Below are positions 1-11,366 of a DNA stretch of 64,000 nucleotides, piece after piece. The position numbers and the translations under genes were made by a program. The notes under the pieces are model-generated. The model ran no database searches and was not told where the DNA came from. It was given only the letters and a program-made list of their open reading frames with translations. The number at the start of each line of letters is the position of its first letter. Positions within the stretch are counted from its first letter, which is position 1. The stretch comes from Brachionus rotundiformis (Eukaryota > Rotifera > Eurotatoria > Ploima > Brachionidae): the NCBI GenBank assembly GCA_016802295.1, contig JAESIW010000137.1, positions 5,334,146-5,398,145 of the forward strand. The letters run 5' to 3'.

Positions 1-3000
1 TCTTAAGAAAAAAAAAATAAAACAGAAAAAGAATTATAAGTTTTACAAATAAAATAATAAATACAAAATATTAAATTTATTAAATGAGCAAAATATTACT
101 TGGGAATAATTAATTAAGAACAACTTTTTAAGTTAAATCATTTGATTTTATTACCAATTGACAAAAAAAAATCAAAAATACTTACATTAAATTAAGATAA
201 AATTTATTAAAAATTAAATGCTAGGCAATTTTTTATTTAATTATTTATTATTATTTATTTTTATTTTTAACACCTCTTGGGCGATGATAAAAGAAGAATA
301 TTTAAAATTAAAAAAGTAAAATTAAGTTAATTTATAAAAAAATATTATGTTCGGTATATTTCCATTAATTCTTTTTAGGTTTGTAAATTTCACGTGAATA
401 ATTTTTTAATTAATTAATTTTGATTATTTATAATTTATCAATTATTTTTAATTAAGTGAAATTATTTTAAAAAGAAAACATCTTAAAATTTAAAATAAAA
501 ATCAAATAAATTTTAATTAAAATAAAAATTAGGTAACGAATTTTTTTTTAAATATTTGATTTATATTTTTTTATTGAAAAGAAGTATTGTTGTATTGTTG
601 CAAAATATGCTTTCAATCAAGTTATTTAAATTTAATGGATCCATATTTCATTTAATTATGATTAATGGTCAAATTTAAATTTTTTTGACGTTGATTTTTA
701 TTACAAATTTTAGACTCAACAATTTAGTTTACAATTAAAAATACATAATACATTAAAATAAATATCTCATAAATAAAGATTTGGTACGAACAATGCTAAA
801 TGAAACCTTAATTCTTAATTCTCAAATTAAACCCTTATTTAATGATTCAAAAATGGTTTTATATTTTTTTCGAAATTTAAAACTAACCTAAAATGGTGCA
901 TTTTTTACAGATATTGAAAAATCGATATTTTTTTAATTTCTTTTAAATTATTTAAAACAAATTGAAAACAAAACGATTCATTAATAAATAATGGTTAAAT
1001 TTTCTAATTTGAATTAAAAATATTTAGTCTCTATAATTATTATGAAAATAAATATTTGATAAAAAGGTAAACAAATATGAGTTTTTGATCTTCAAGTGGT
1101 AATTTAGACATATCACTCTTTAATGGTCACTTCTAATCTATATTTGACCCAGAAAAGCATTTTTAGCTGATGACGTGCTTTTAAAAATGAACAGTTCCTT
1201 TGAAATCTTTTGATCAAATATTTGACAATCTTTTGTATACACCTAAGTTAATTTTGAGTCCGAAAGCTTTTATTTATTCATTAAAACATCCCTTGAAAGA
1301 AACTGATTAATAATTAAAGCTTAAACTTGTTAATTCATAGCTTTCAAAGACATAAATTTTTTATCACCATTTTATACATATCTTATTACAGTGTCTACTG
1401 TTGGCATATGCTCGTATCCAAGCTAAATAAAGCAAATAAAATTAATTGTTTCAAAAGAATATCGAATTACTTATTGATTCCAGCTTGATTCACTGGGATC
1501 GATTAGTAGCTTTCTAACTGAAACAGTATATTTAGCAAGTTGATCTCAAATTGATAGTTTAAATCTAATTTTTCAAAACATTACCTAAGCTTTTTTGTTT
1601 TTGTTTCTAAATTAACAAGACAAATATTTCTTAAATATAAAATTATATATTTAAAAACTTTATCTGTTTTTATTTAATATAAAATTGCCCGAAAGACAGA
1701 AACCTTCGTTTAAACCGTCAAGTTAAAGAAAGTTTTAATTTTATAAATTTTTAAAAGTTTTAAAAATAAATAGATTGAGATAATTGAAAAATAAGAATCT
1801 GATGATTCATTAGAGATATTTTATACATATAGAATTTAAAAAATATACTCATTTTAGAAGCATCATACTTTACTAAAAACTTTGAATTATCAAATTTGTG
1901 ATTATCTCACAAATTTGTGGTTGTTTATTCTAGTACGTTCACCAATTTTTTTATTTTAAATTTCAATATATCATACGGTTATTTATTCAAAAAAATTTTT
2001 TATTTCATGGCATATTTTTGGGCTACACATCAAAACGAATTAATTGATATAATTTTAGAGCTGGAAACAAAGAAGATTTAGGAAAAAGTAAATTTTGCTC
2101 AATTTAAATTTGGTAAGATTTTGTTTTAATTTCATAAATATTTTCATTTAAAATCAACCAAAAACAAGATTTAAATTTTTTAATTAAAATTTTTTTCTAT
2201 TTTAGCCTTTGAGTTCTAATTTAAAATTACTAAAATTAACAAGTTGACCAATTCAATTAAAAGAAAATTAAATTTTTAAATATAATTTAGCAAAATATGA
2301 ATGTACAAACTTTTGGATAACAAAGAGAGGCTAGGCTTTGGATGCTTACTTTTTTCAAATTAGGGGCTTTATAAATGTACATTAAGTGAATATTTAGAGC
2401 TAATTTGCATTCGTCTGGTCTTGTCGGTAAAAAATTTAAATTTATAAAAAGATAAAATTTCAAAAAGCAAACTTATTTAGCTTGATATATGTTTTAAATA
2501 TTTGTTTTCTAATTATAATAAGGTGTTAGAAATAAGGTCGATAAACGAGCCTGGTCATAAACCCAAACTAGAGTCTAGTCTGAGTAATTTAGCAAAAAAA
2601 TAAGGGCTCAAGATCGGAATATTTCTCCCTAATTAGAAATAGATTCGAAAAAGAAACATCAGACATTTTTATCATTGAAAAGCAATTAATAAAATTTCCA
2701 GAAACCGGCTTAATAAAATTAGTCGATAAGACTCTTAATCCCTGGTCCAAATATTTAGCTGCATCAAGATTAACAAGTCAAGAATATTCTCTTGAAAATT
2801 CGACTACTATTCAAGTCGATAAACAAAACGATTTTATCTTTTTTTATTTTCTTTTTTTTATTAAATTGCTATTCTTTAGCTAAATTTTGTTTCAAGTGAA
2901 TATTTCCTATCTATTGAAATTTAATATTTCCAAGCTTGAAAATTTAATATGATTAGTTAATAAATAAATGATAAGATTATGCTTTATTTGTTTGGATTTG

Positions 3001-3955
3001 TTCTATTCTCCGAAATCAGAGCTAAATACCTTTGTACAGAATCCAAGGCAGATCTAGCAGTGTCATTAGCATTCAAGGATATTGCAACTAATTTGCTATT
3101 TAATTATTTAATAAACTTTTTAGTAGCAGCATCAGGTGCCCTATTAGCAATCGATCACCTATTAATAATTCGACTCTGGGAAAAAAAAGCACACCGCTGA
3201 AATAAATTAATCTAATTTTTATAGATTTTTAAATCATATTAAATTATTTATCTTAGCCGAAAAAGTAGAGAAAATCAGCAAATAGCTTTCATATTTGTTT
3301 ATTTTACTCGGAATTCAAATAGTCTGTGCAGAATTTTTTGCTTAGATTGCTCGCAAATCGTTCCCATCAGAATAGAACTCGTAGTCTAATTTGCAATTAA
3401 ACGATAACTTAAAGATTAATCAATAAACAATTTTATGAATGAATGCACCTTTCAGTCTGAAGATAGATAAATAACATTTCATCAATTCTATCTTCTTCTT
3501 TTTTTTTGTTATTTTCTACAAAAGAGGTAATTTTGTGCCTAGTAATTGCATTGTTCATAAAAAAAAACAATTTGATTACATAATTTAAGTTGAAATTAAA
3601 AATGATAGCTTTTGAAGATAATATTATTTGTAAGAAAAATAAAAAGGTCGCTTTTTTTTATGATGGATAAAATTATTTAAATTTACTTTAAATTTTATTT
3701 AAAAATTACGTAATTGAGGTAAATTTTAGAAAATTGCTTTTTGCTTTCATGATCGCTATCATGTTGAGTCGGGTTTAATTTCGCTGTCTTGTTTTCGACA
3801 ATTACTAATCCTAGTCTAAAAAATGACATTTCTCAAAATATTTTTCTTTCTAATTTTTATTTCAAAAATTTATTTTATATAATTAAATTCTTAGATGAAT
3901 CTGATGGTTTGATGATCAACAGGCTAAATTATTGGCAACCAATTTAACAACGAAG
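1..3955. other. AT-rich intergenic region, no firm gene
   Basis: Extremely AT-rich sequence with homopolymer runs. Two short open stretches stand out: about 2591-2865, preceded by a TTTAG acceptor-like site, and 2979-3200, which encodes a hydrophobic peptide. The patch around 2520-2830 looks less AT-rich than its surroundings. Neither stretch resembles a family I know, and I could not join them into a convincing gene. They may be exons of an unknown gene or a transposon remnant. Confidence 0.5.
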
Positions 3956-4486
3956 ATGAAAACAATTTTATTAAGTCTAGTCGTAGTTTTATTATTAAAA
4001 ACAGTCAGTTCTAATGGTCGTAAAAAAAGATCAGTTGGTAGTTTTTACAGTCCAGATTATTATTCAATTATACCACGTCAGTTTTACGAGCGTATAGCTA
4101 AGTATGAAATAATAGCAATGTACGAGTTTATCTTCGAACGTCTCCAGTTTACCAATGAGCACTGTAATTATATTTTTCAGAACTGCTTGATAGACAACAC
4201 TAACGATCATCATATACAAAAAGTATCCAAAGAATGCTTTCCGCTCAAAAAGTCCTCCTTTTGCTTTCAAAAGTCAAATTTTGAAGGCAGCGAAAAGTGT
4301 GATTTTAGGCTCATACACGACCGGGTTCGATCCTTTCAGCACAAGGTGCACAAAAATCTACAGGCATGCATATCTTTGTTTCCCAATTATGACTCAAAAA
4401 GCCTAATCAATAAAGCCAACTTGAACACCTCTAAACAGTTTACATTTGTTATAGCTCTCTTTTTTTATTCCATGTTTTATTTCTAA
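3956..4486 (+). CDS. Small secreted six-cysteine protein with dibasic cleavage site
   Basis: Single-exon gene of 176 aa. The first ATG in frame (MKTILLSLVVVLLLKTVSS) begins a clear signal peptide; an upstream TTG in the same frame is not used here. Directly after the signal peptide comes a furin-type tetrabasic site, RKKR, followed by a Tyr/Ser-rich segment. The middle contains six cysteines with irregular spacing (HC, NC, EC, FC, KC, AC), enough for three disulfides. The last about 14 residues are hydrophobic and aromatic (TFVIALFFYSMFYF), which could be a GPI-anchor signal or a membrane anchor. AATAAA-like poly(A) signals follow at about 4523-4535. I do not recognise the family. A secreted or surface protein, possibly processed like a prohormone, is an inference. 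Confidence 0.65.
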   Translation: MKTILLSLVVVLLLKTVSSNGRKKRSVGSFYSPDYYSIIPRQFYERIAKYEIIAMYEFIFERLQFTNEHCNYIFQNCLIDNTNDHHIQKVSKECFPLKKSSFCFQKSNFEGSEKCDFRLIHDRVRSFQHKVHKNLQACISLFPNYDSKSLINKANLNTSKQFTFVIALFFYSMFYF

Positions 4487-5127
4487 TTTGTAAATTAAGT
4501 TTATGTTTTTTTTTTATTTTAAATAAATAAAAATAATTCTATATTAATCGAACTTTTTTTTACTCAACTCAATTAATTAAACTTGGTAAAAAATAGTGAT
4601 TTAAGCACAAGTTTTTAACATAAAATATTGAATTTACCTTCCAGGTACTCTTATTTGTTTCTAATATTAAAATAAATTCTTAAAAATAAACCCTGCTCCT
4701 CTAATGTATATTAATTTATTGTTGACTAATATAAAATTTATTTCTGTATTTGACAAGTGATTATTTGACATGTGGATCTTGGCTCACGTTAAATCTTAGA
4801 ATTTCTTATTCCCCTATTACATGATATTTTGTTGGGTTAAATAGTCGCCCTTGTTGTTGCCAAGCACTTAAAATTTTATATGAAAAATATACAATTTTAC
4901 AAATTATTTTTATTGATTTTTAATAAATAAATTTTATTTTTGTCATGAAACCCACATCGATTAATGTTCATATATCTTTTATTACGCAAAATAATTAACT
5001 ATGAAAAATTCTCCGATTTTAATTGTTTCTATGGTAAATATTTTCGTAATGGTTAATTACAAACTTAACTAGAAAAACAGAAAATTCTATTCAAAAAAAA
5101 AATAACTTGATTTTTGCCAAAGGTAAA
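4487..5127. other. Intergenic, AT-rich
   Basis: 3' flank of the secreted-protein gene and promoter side of the calcyphosin gene. I see AATAAA-like signals close to 4523 and no other structure. Confidence 0.4.
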
Positions 5128-5747
5128 ATGAACGAACATCCATTAGTAACCAAATTTAGGAACGAACTTCTGAAGCGAGGTCCCTATGGTATCAAACAAA
5201 TTGGTCAATTTTTTCGGCAAATAGATGATAATCGAAGTCACACATTGACTTTTGATGAATTTGCCAAAGGTATTATAGATCATAACATAAAAATTCCTGC
5301 TGACGAAGCAAACGAATTATTTAGAATTTTTGACAGGAATCAAAGTGGACAATTGGACTATAACGAATTCTTAATTAAAATAAGAGTAAGTTTTAAATTA
5401 TCAACTTTTTATTTTTTATAAAAAGATATTTTTAGCCTCCGTTGAATCAATTTCGAATAAGTTTGATAATGAAAGCGTTTCAGCGCATGGACAGAACTGG
5501 TGATGGTGTAGTCACCATTGAGGATTTAAAAAATGTCTATAAAGTAAACAAGCATCCGAAATATCTGAGTGGTGAAATGACAGAGGCGCAAATATTTCGG
5601 GAATTTCTGGACAGCTTTGATGCCAGTAGCCACAAAGACGGCAAAGTTACTTTCGATGAATTTCTTGATTATTATGCAGGTGTTTCAGCAAGCATTGACA
5701 CTGATATATATTTTGACTGCATGATGAGACAGAGCTGGAAAATTTAG
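5128..5747 (+). CDS. CAPS: Calcyphosin (EF-hand calcium-binding protein)
   Basis: Two exons, 5128-5385 and 5436-5747, joined across a 50-nt GTAAG...TTTTAG intron, give 189 aa, the usual calcyphosin length. The start is the ATG at 5128 (MNEHPLVTKFRNELLKRG); an in-frame TTG 21 nt upstream is not needed. EF-hand loops can be read in order: DDNRSHTLTFDEF, DRNQSGQLDYNEF, DRTGDGVVTIEDL and DASSHKDGKVTFDEF. The family signatures are present: RPPLNQFR directly after the splice junction, HPKYLSGEMTE, and the C-terminal YYAGVSASIDTDIYFDCMMR. Calcyphosins are cytosolic Ca2+ sensors; in other animals they are linked to ciliated or secretory cells. A much more divergent relative lies at 28849-29917 on the opposite strand. 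Confidence 0.95.
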
Positions 5748-6185
5748 ATTTTTTTTTTAAATTAAATTTTATATTTTTTACTACAAATAAAAACTGAAAA
5801 CATATTTTAGTTCTCTATGCCTTTCTCTAGTTATAATTCAAGATATTAGATACATGACAGTAAGTGATCAAAAAAGATAATTGAGCTTAGCCTAGAGCAT
5901 TCATGTATCAGTATATATATTAGTATTAAAACAGACAATTTTTAGTGACAAATCTAAAATAATTTTTAATAATAATATTTTCAAAAGTATTTGCATTTAT
6001 TTGAATTAAAATTTGGAATATTTTAAAAAAATTTTAATCAATCGTCATCAATTATTTCACATCCTTGAATACAAGGAGCCAAAATGAAGTCTATCTATTC
6101 GGATCTTGGAGTGTAGGTTATCTAAGGTAGTTTCAGAATGAGTAATTAAATTAATTCAAGATCGATCAAATTGCGTTTGTATTCA

Positions 6186-9100
6186 ATGCAAAAGCATCAG
6201 ATTTTGATCGTTTTTTTGTGCTTTTTTAGTGCATTTTTTTTGACCACCACCATTGGTATATTTGGTAAGATAACTTAAATTGTTCAATCTCCTATACTAA
6301 CCATCTTCCAAGGCCCAAAAATGCTCACAACAATTACTTCTAACTTGACCAGATCGGAAGTTTTAAAGGTATCTAATAGAATAAGTGGCATATGTTTAAA
6401 TTATTTTAATTTAGCCTAATCCAATTATTTTTGAGTCGCCTGAATTGGGAAAATTTCATCAACAATTATGGGTCACAGGCCAGCCCATTATCAAGGGTCG
6501 AAAAGAGGAATTTATCAAACAAATCACTTTAAGTATCCGACTCCTTACCACATTGGACAATCATTTAGAATTTTTAAATCGATCACGGAATTTTCACTGC
6601 AAAAATGAGGTAAGTTAAATCAAATATAAAATTTCATGTGAAGATTAATTAAAAAAAATTGGACAAATTCTCTCATAGCCATGGTTGGCTGCTTTCCAAC
6701 TATCTAATATACATAATATTAAAAAATTAAATTTTGACAAATTGAGTTTTGGAAATTAGGCTAAGTTGATATAAGTCGGACAGATAGATAATAGAAAATT
6801 TTGAAGAATTAAAAACTAGTTAATTTAGACCATTGAATTATGGTGTCACATTTGAATTTTTTCCAAATCATGTTCGACTTGGTCATGCTTTGGAAAATTT
6901 AATTATTATGCTCTTTATTTGTTGTTGTTTTTGCTCGTCCATGTCATATACAGTCTCACAAATGTAACTTTGCCCGAGTACTATCTAAAGTTAAAATAAA
7001 TTGCTTAACGCTTGATTGATTACTACTCGAAAATGTTTTGACTAAAAAATAAAATAGACGCAAAAAATAATCAAAATTTCAAATATAAAAATAAGTTGAA
7101 ATATTTTTGTGATATTTTTATTCTTTATAATAAAAAAAAAATTTTAATCTCTTGTGCAAGAGACAACCTGACATATCGCCTGAAATATTTCTCATTAGAG
7201 ATAAGACAAACTTCCTTATAATTAATTTAGTATTGTAAAATTCAATTTTTCTACGTCATCTAAATTATAAAACTATGGCTTATTACGGACAATTCTCTAT
7301 TCCTCAACAAACAAGTGTACAACAGTTTTACCAAGCATACCCACCATCCGCAGGTCTAGCAAGCTATGGAGGTGCATCAGCTTATAGAGTTTCTACACAA
7401 CCAAATTATTACAATGGACCAACTTATTCAAGTACATCAGAAAGTGATAATTTTGCTTCTAACTTGCCGGTAGCTGGATATGGTAATAGTGGATACAACA
7501 CTGGATATCAGGGGTACGGCGCTAACATTGGCTCGTATGGCGCTCAGACCTATAATACTGAAGGATATGGCTATGGTCAACCGTGTGCTTATCCAAGAAC
7601 TGAAGAAATGATTCCACAAATTGAAGCTGCTTATGAGGCTGCTACAAGCCAACGTAGACAACCAGTCATCAAGCGACAAGTGATTACTGTTCCTGGTGCT
7701 CCGGGAAAGGTTCAACAAATTGTTCGCAGGTTGCCTACACCAACTCCAGATGTTGTAGAACGAGTCTTTGTGGTCAAGCCTCAAAGAGATGTTGTTAACT
7801 TGGTAATTGAAAGACCTGGTACTCCACCAGCTCAATACAAAGATAGAACGATCATTGGAAAGCCTAGAAAGCCATTGATTAATCCTCTAGTAGTCCGAGT
7901 GGCATCAAGGTCCTATCCATCGAACAGTTATCAGCAACAATATGTTCAAGCATTACCTGCTCCAACTTCCAATATGACTGATCCAACTGTTTCCTATAAT
8001 TATCAGGCTCAGCCTACTTCATCTCAAGCCCAGCAAACTATGTCTCGACAATATCAGACCAATTTATCCGAGACTAGGTTGTCACAAGGATCACAGACTC
8101 AATTAAATCAACAGCAAAATTTTTCTGTTGCCCCCGTCCAGTATGAAGACAGTCAACCAGAACAACATCAACAAGCTTTAAGTGCTCAGTATAACTATTC
8201 AAGTGTTTATCCATCATCACAACACCAAACTCAAGCTGGTTATGGAAACACAGGCTTTTCTGCCAATTACCAAAACCAATATCAAACATCACCTTATCAA
8301 TTTAACAGAGCTTATTAAGTTTAAGAAATTTAAAATTTTTAACTGATCTCAAAAAATTTTGTTTATGTGAAATTTTTTTGTTATTTATTTTCTTAAATTA
8401 ACAACTAAACTTGAAATGATTTTGTCTCTTGTAGAAAGTAAAAAAGATATTTCTAAATTATCACTTTCTAGAAATTAAAATTAAAATTAAATAAACTTCT
8501 TCTAATTTTAAAAACCATGGCTTTTTTTTCAAAAATATAATTTCACTTTTTTTTTAAAGATATGTGATGTGTTCAATATACTTCATTTGTATTATATTCA
8601 TAATGAGAAGTATCGCTTTGAGCTAAAATTTTTAAATATAGATGACTTAAAAAATCTTGATATTCAAAATATTATATTTAAAGTAAAATTAAAAATTAAT
8701 TATTTTTATAAAACTAATCAAGTTTTAGTTCAATAGCTACAACCCATCTTTCACTAGACTAGAGCTTTGGTATCGATTTGCATTTTTGTTTGTCACACTT
8801 ATCGTTTTGGTAAGTGCACTTTTATGTTTAATTGGCTTTTTATTTTTTAATTATAAGATTTGGTACACTAATTCATTAAAAAAATTTTCACTACGAGACT
8901 GGTCAATCGAACAAAAATGGATTTTTATCCTACTCAGATCATTGATATTTTTTAATAGTAAGTTTAAATTGTAGAACAATAATTATTAAAATAAAAAAGC
9001 AATAAATTATTTTTAAGTAAATCAAAAAATCTTGTTAACAATATTTTTTAATAATATTTTTTATTAAAATATGTAAATTTTTAGATCCTCTACTACCACT

Positions 9101-10059
9101 AATTGTGTTGATAGATAGTTGGATACCCAATTTGCTGGATGCCGTGTTTCAGTCAACATTTTTAGCCTTGTTAATGGTATTTTGGCTAAGTATTTTTCAT
9201 GGATTTAGACATGTATACATTTAATTTTTTTAATATATATTTTTTAAAGTCTTTAACAAACTCTTATTCTTAAGAGTGACCGAAATTTTTTGAATTTTTA
9301 TGTACCAAAATTCATGATTGTTTTCTCCATATGGCTTATTTCGCTTTTTTTGCTTCTTTGGCAACAGATTAGATCTTTGAATGATCCCTCTTACAATTTA
9401 TCAATAGACGAAAATTATTATTATGTGAGTTAAATTTATTGAATTCAATAGAATATAATTAACTTTCTAAAAGGTTTTTAGGATACTTCTTTTCTTTTTT
9501 TTGATAATTTACTTGTTATTTTTATTGTATCTAATAGCCAGAGCTGTCGCTGAGTTAAAGAAAATGCCCTATTTTGGTAAGTAATTTATCTTATATCTTA
9601 TAAATTCTATTTTAACTCTTTTTATATTTGAATAGGAATTCGTATTAAATTTGCTTCAATAATGATGCTTGTAGTTATTATTTCTTTACTGATTATAGCA
9701 GTAATGCGGCTCCAGAGTGATTCATTTAAACAAAGCCTCTTCGAAAACTTTACTAAAAACTACCGCAATACAACTGAATTTTGTGCATTATTCTCAATTT
9801 TTAATTTTTATTTGTATACTTTGGCTTTTGTTTATTCCCCAGCCAAAAATGCTTCAATAGGTAAATTTCTTCAAGATTTTTATTATTAATTGAATATTGT
9901 TAATAATTAAGACTCTGATTATGCTGGAAATCCAACATTTGCCATGCTCAATGACACCGATGAAGAAGATGTTTTGTAATTTAATAAAGTAGCTAATGAG
10001 ATTTGTTGGTAATGTTTTTTTTTAGGATGGAACCTTTAACCAAGACTCCAGCGTTTTGA
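6186..10059 (+). CDS. TMEM181: TMEM181-like multipass membrane protein (11 exons)
   Basis: Exons rebuilt by eye: 6186-6264, 6313-6368, 6415-6609, 8560-8682, 8729-8957, 9085-9212, 9275-9424, 9474-9576, 9636-9860, 9912-9975, 10026-10059; all phases agree and give 461 aa. ATG 6186 follows an in-frame stop at 6147. The protein begins with a signal-anchor helix ending IGIFGPK, then a lumenal domain with the paired cysteines of this family (HCKNE|ICDVF), then YNPSFTRLELWYRF and a seven-helix-type membrane domain with SLRDWSIEQKW, FYLYTLAFVYSP and C-terminal NPTFAMLNDTDEEDVL. These are characteristic TMEM181/GPR178 motifs. The final 34-nt exon (MEPLTKTPAF) is inferred from a GTAATT donor at 9976; without that splice the stop is TAA at 9977-9979. 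Intron 3 (6610-8559) is about forty times the usual length and contains another gene. Confidence 0.9.
7275..8318 (+). CDS. Tyr/Gln/Ser-rich protein nested in TMEM181 intron 3
   Basis: Intronless gene of 347 aa starting MAYYGQFSIPQQTS, on the same strand as the host gene. Three parts can be seen. Residues 1-110 are rich in Tyr, Gly, Ser and Gln, with repeated GYG/GYN units. About 110-215 is a conserved-looking basic and Pro-rich core with short repeats of the pattern V-x-RP/VVxR (KRQVITVPGAPGK, RRLPTPTPDVVERVFVV, NLVIERPGTPPAQYKDR). The C-terminal third is Gln/Ser/Tyr-rich. No signal peptide or membrane segment is visible. A poly(A)-like AATAAA lies at about 8491. I do not recognise the family; a cytoskeletal or structural low-complexity protein is only a guess. 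The sharp codon periodicity and lower AT content than the flanking intron support a real gene. Confidence 0.85.
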   Translation: MAYYGQFSIPQQTSVQQFYQAYPPSAGLASYGGASAYRVSTQPNYYNGPTYSSTSESDNFASNLPVAGYGNSGYNTGYQGYGANIGSYGAQTYNTEGYGYGQPCAYPRTEEMIPQIEAAYEAATSQRRQPVIKRQVITVPGAPGKVQQIVRRLPTPTPDVVERVFVVKPQRDVVNLVIERPGTPPAQYKDRTIIGKPRKPLINPLVVRVASRSYPSNSYQQQYVQALPAPTSNMTDPTVSYNYQAQPTSSQAQQTMSRQYQTNLSETRLSQGSQTQLNQQQNFSVAPVQYEDSQPEQHQQALSAQYNYSSVYPSSQHQTQAGYGNTGFSANYQNQYQTSPYQFNRAY

Positions 10060-10249
10060 AACAAATTAAAAAATCACCGGTTTAAATAAAACTTATTATT
10101 TAATAACTGTATTTATTAGTAAATTTGGAATAAATCCTTTTTTTTCTCATAGACAAGAGTTGATTTAAATTGTTATTAAAAAAAATAATTTTTTTCTTTT
10201 GAATTATTTTCGAATAAATATGGTAAACAAAAATCCTCATTTTTTTATT
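10060..10249. other. 3' flank of TMEM181
   Basis: AT-rich 3' flank with an AATAAA at about 10086 and another at 10131. No further features seen. Confidence 0.4.
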
Positions 10250-10668
10250 CCATTCGAAATAAATCCTTTACACTATTACCTCTCATTTGCTGGAAAAGTA
10301 GGGCCAATAGTTAACCTCTTTTTAAGAATGACACCAGTCACCCGGAGAGGGCACTGGTGGTACATGGATCTAATCCTTTAAGTGACCGTATTAACTTCAG
10401 GGTAAGATACAATGAGCCCTTCGAAGACTGGTTCACAGACGCATCTGAATACGGGCTTGGGGCAGTACATCGGAAGTCGGGACGGAAGGTCTCACTTCCA
10501 GCCCCAACGGAAGCCATACTCTTTAATGAAGCAGCTGCCTCACTCATTCCATTCATTTTCCGCAACAGGTTCCCAAGAAATCGCCACCTATACATTGACA
10601 ACATGGCAGTCATGAAATTATGGAAGAGAGGACGAGATTCGCCACAGAATCATCGCAATCGATGAAAA
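10250..10668 (+). mobile_element. Degenerate retroelement fragment with RNase H domain
   Basis: From about 10320 to 10668 the base composition jumps to roughly half GC in DNA that is otherwise mostly A and T. One frame, open from about 10330 to the TGA at 10663-10665, reads through the RNase H core: DWFTDASEYGLGAVH (first catalytic Asp), LFNEAAASLIPF (Glu) and LYIDNMAVMKLWKRG (Asp). A second frame just upstream reads LSFAGKVGPIVNLFLRMTP, like the tether between reverse transcriptase and RNase H, so at least one frameshift separates the parts. No reverse transcriptase core, LTR or target duplication is visible. This is a 5'- and 3'-truncated insertion; a Ty3-, BEL- or DIRS-like source is possible but not resolved. 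Confidence 0.75.
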
Positions 10669-11366
10669 AAGATAATGAAAATTTGATTTTTAATTTTAGT
10701 TAAACTTTCATACATAAGATATTTTTTTGGAGAAATGATCCTAACCAAAACAAATTCAATTAATTTTTATTTAGATTTTTTTAATTAAATTCAAATACTG
10801 AGCAAAATATTAGACTTCATTTTAGTAAAAAAATTATCTATTAAGTTTGAGTATTTAATTAATTAATTTGAATAATATAATAATTCGTTACTTAAATTTG
10901 AATTTAATAATGTAAACTCAATTTTTGATAAATTGATAAGGTAATTAACTTAATAACTTATAAAAAAATTAGTATTTTTAAAATGTCGATATACCAACTC
11001 AAGTATGCCAGTGTTGCCATATTAACGAGGATTCCGAGCACTGAGCTCTATAGTCAGGATGCGCCATACCACGTCAGTAATAAAATGTTTTTATAAAAAT
11101 ATCTATGTAAAAATGCATAATAGCTATCTTATCTTATCATTAAAATATTATTTTCTGTTAATTATTTAACTTTTAATGTCTAATTAAAATCTATGTAACT
11201 ATGGAAATGAAGACTAATTTGGATGATCATTGAAGATCCTTTAAAATTTAAACTTAAACGTAAATATTGAGATAATAAAACTATTTTAAGTAATTTAAAT
11301 TGAATTTATTATTTAAATTTAAATTAGCTTTAAATATTTTCACATTGGTTTATTTTTCTGAGAAAA
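10669..11366. other. Intergenic with a short GC-rich patch
   Basis: AT-rich, except for about 10985-11085, where a GC-richer segment (including GAGCACTGAGCTC and GGATGCGCCATACC) sits between the retroelement fragment and the deaminase gene. It could be another piece of the insertion or the promoter region of the downstream gene. Confidence 0.35.

Noticed and set aside
2979..3200. 73-codon hydrophobic frame
   Set aside because: No ATG context, family or splice evidence; mentioned only as part of the intergenic description.
7437..8292. Minus-strand frames opposite the nested gene
   Set aside because: Shadows of the plus-strand coding sequence, created by its low-complexity Tyr/Gln/Ser codons.
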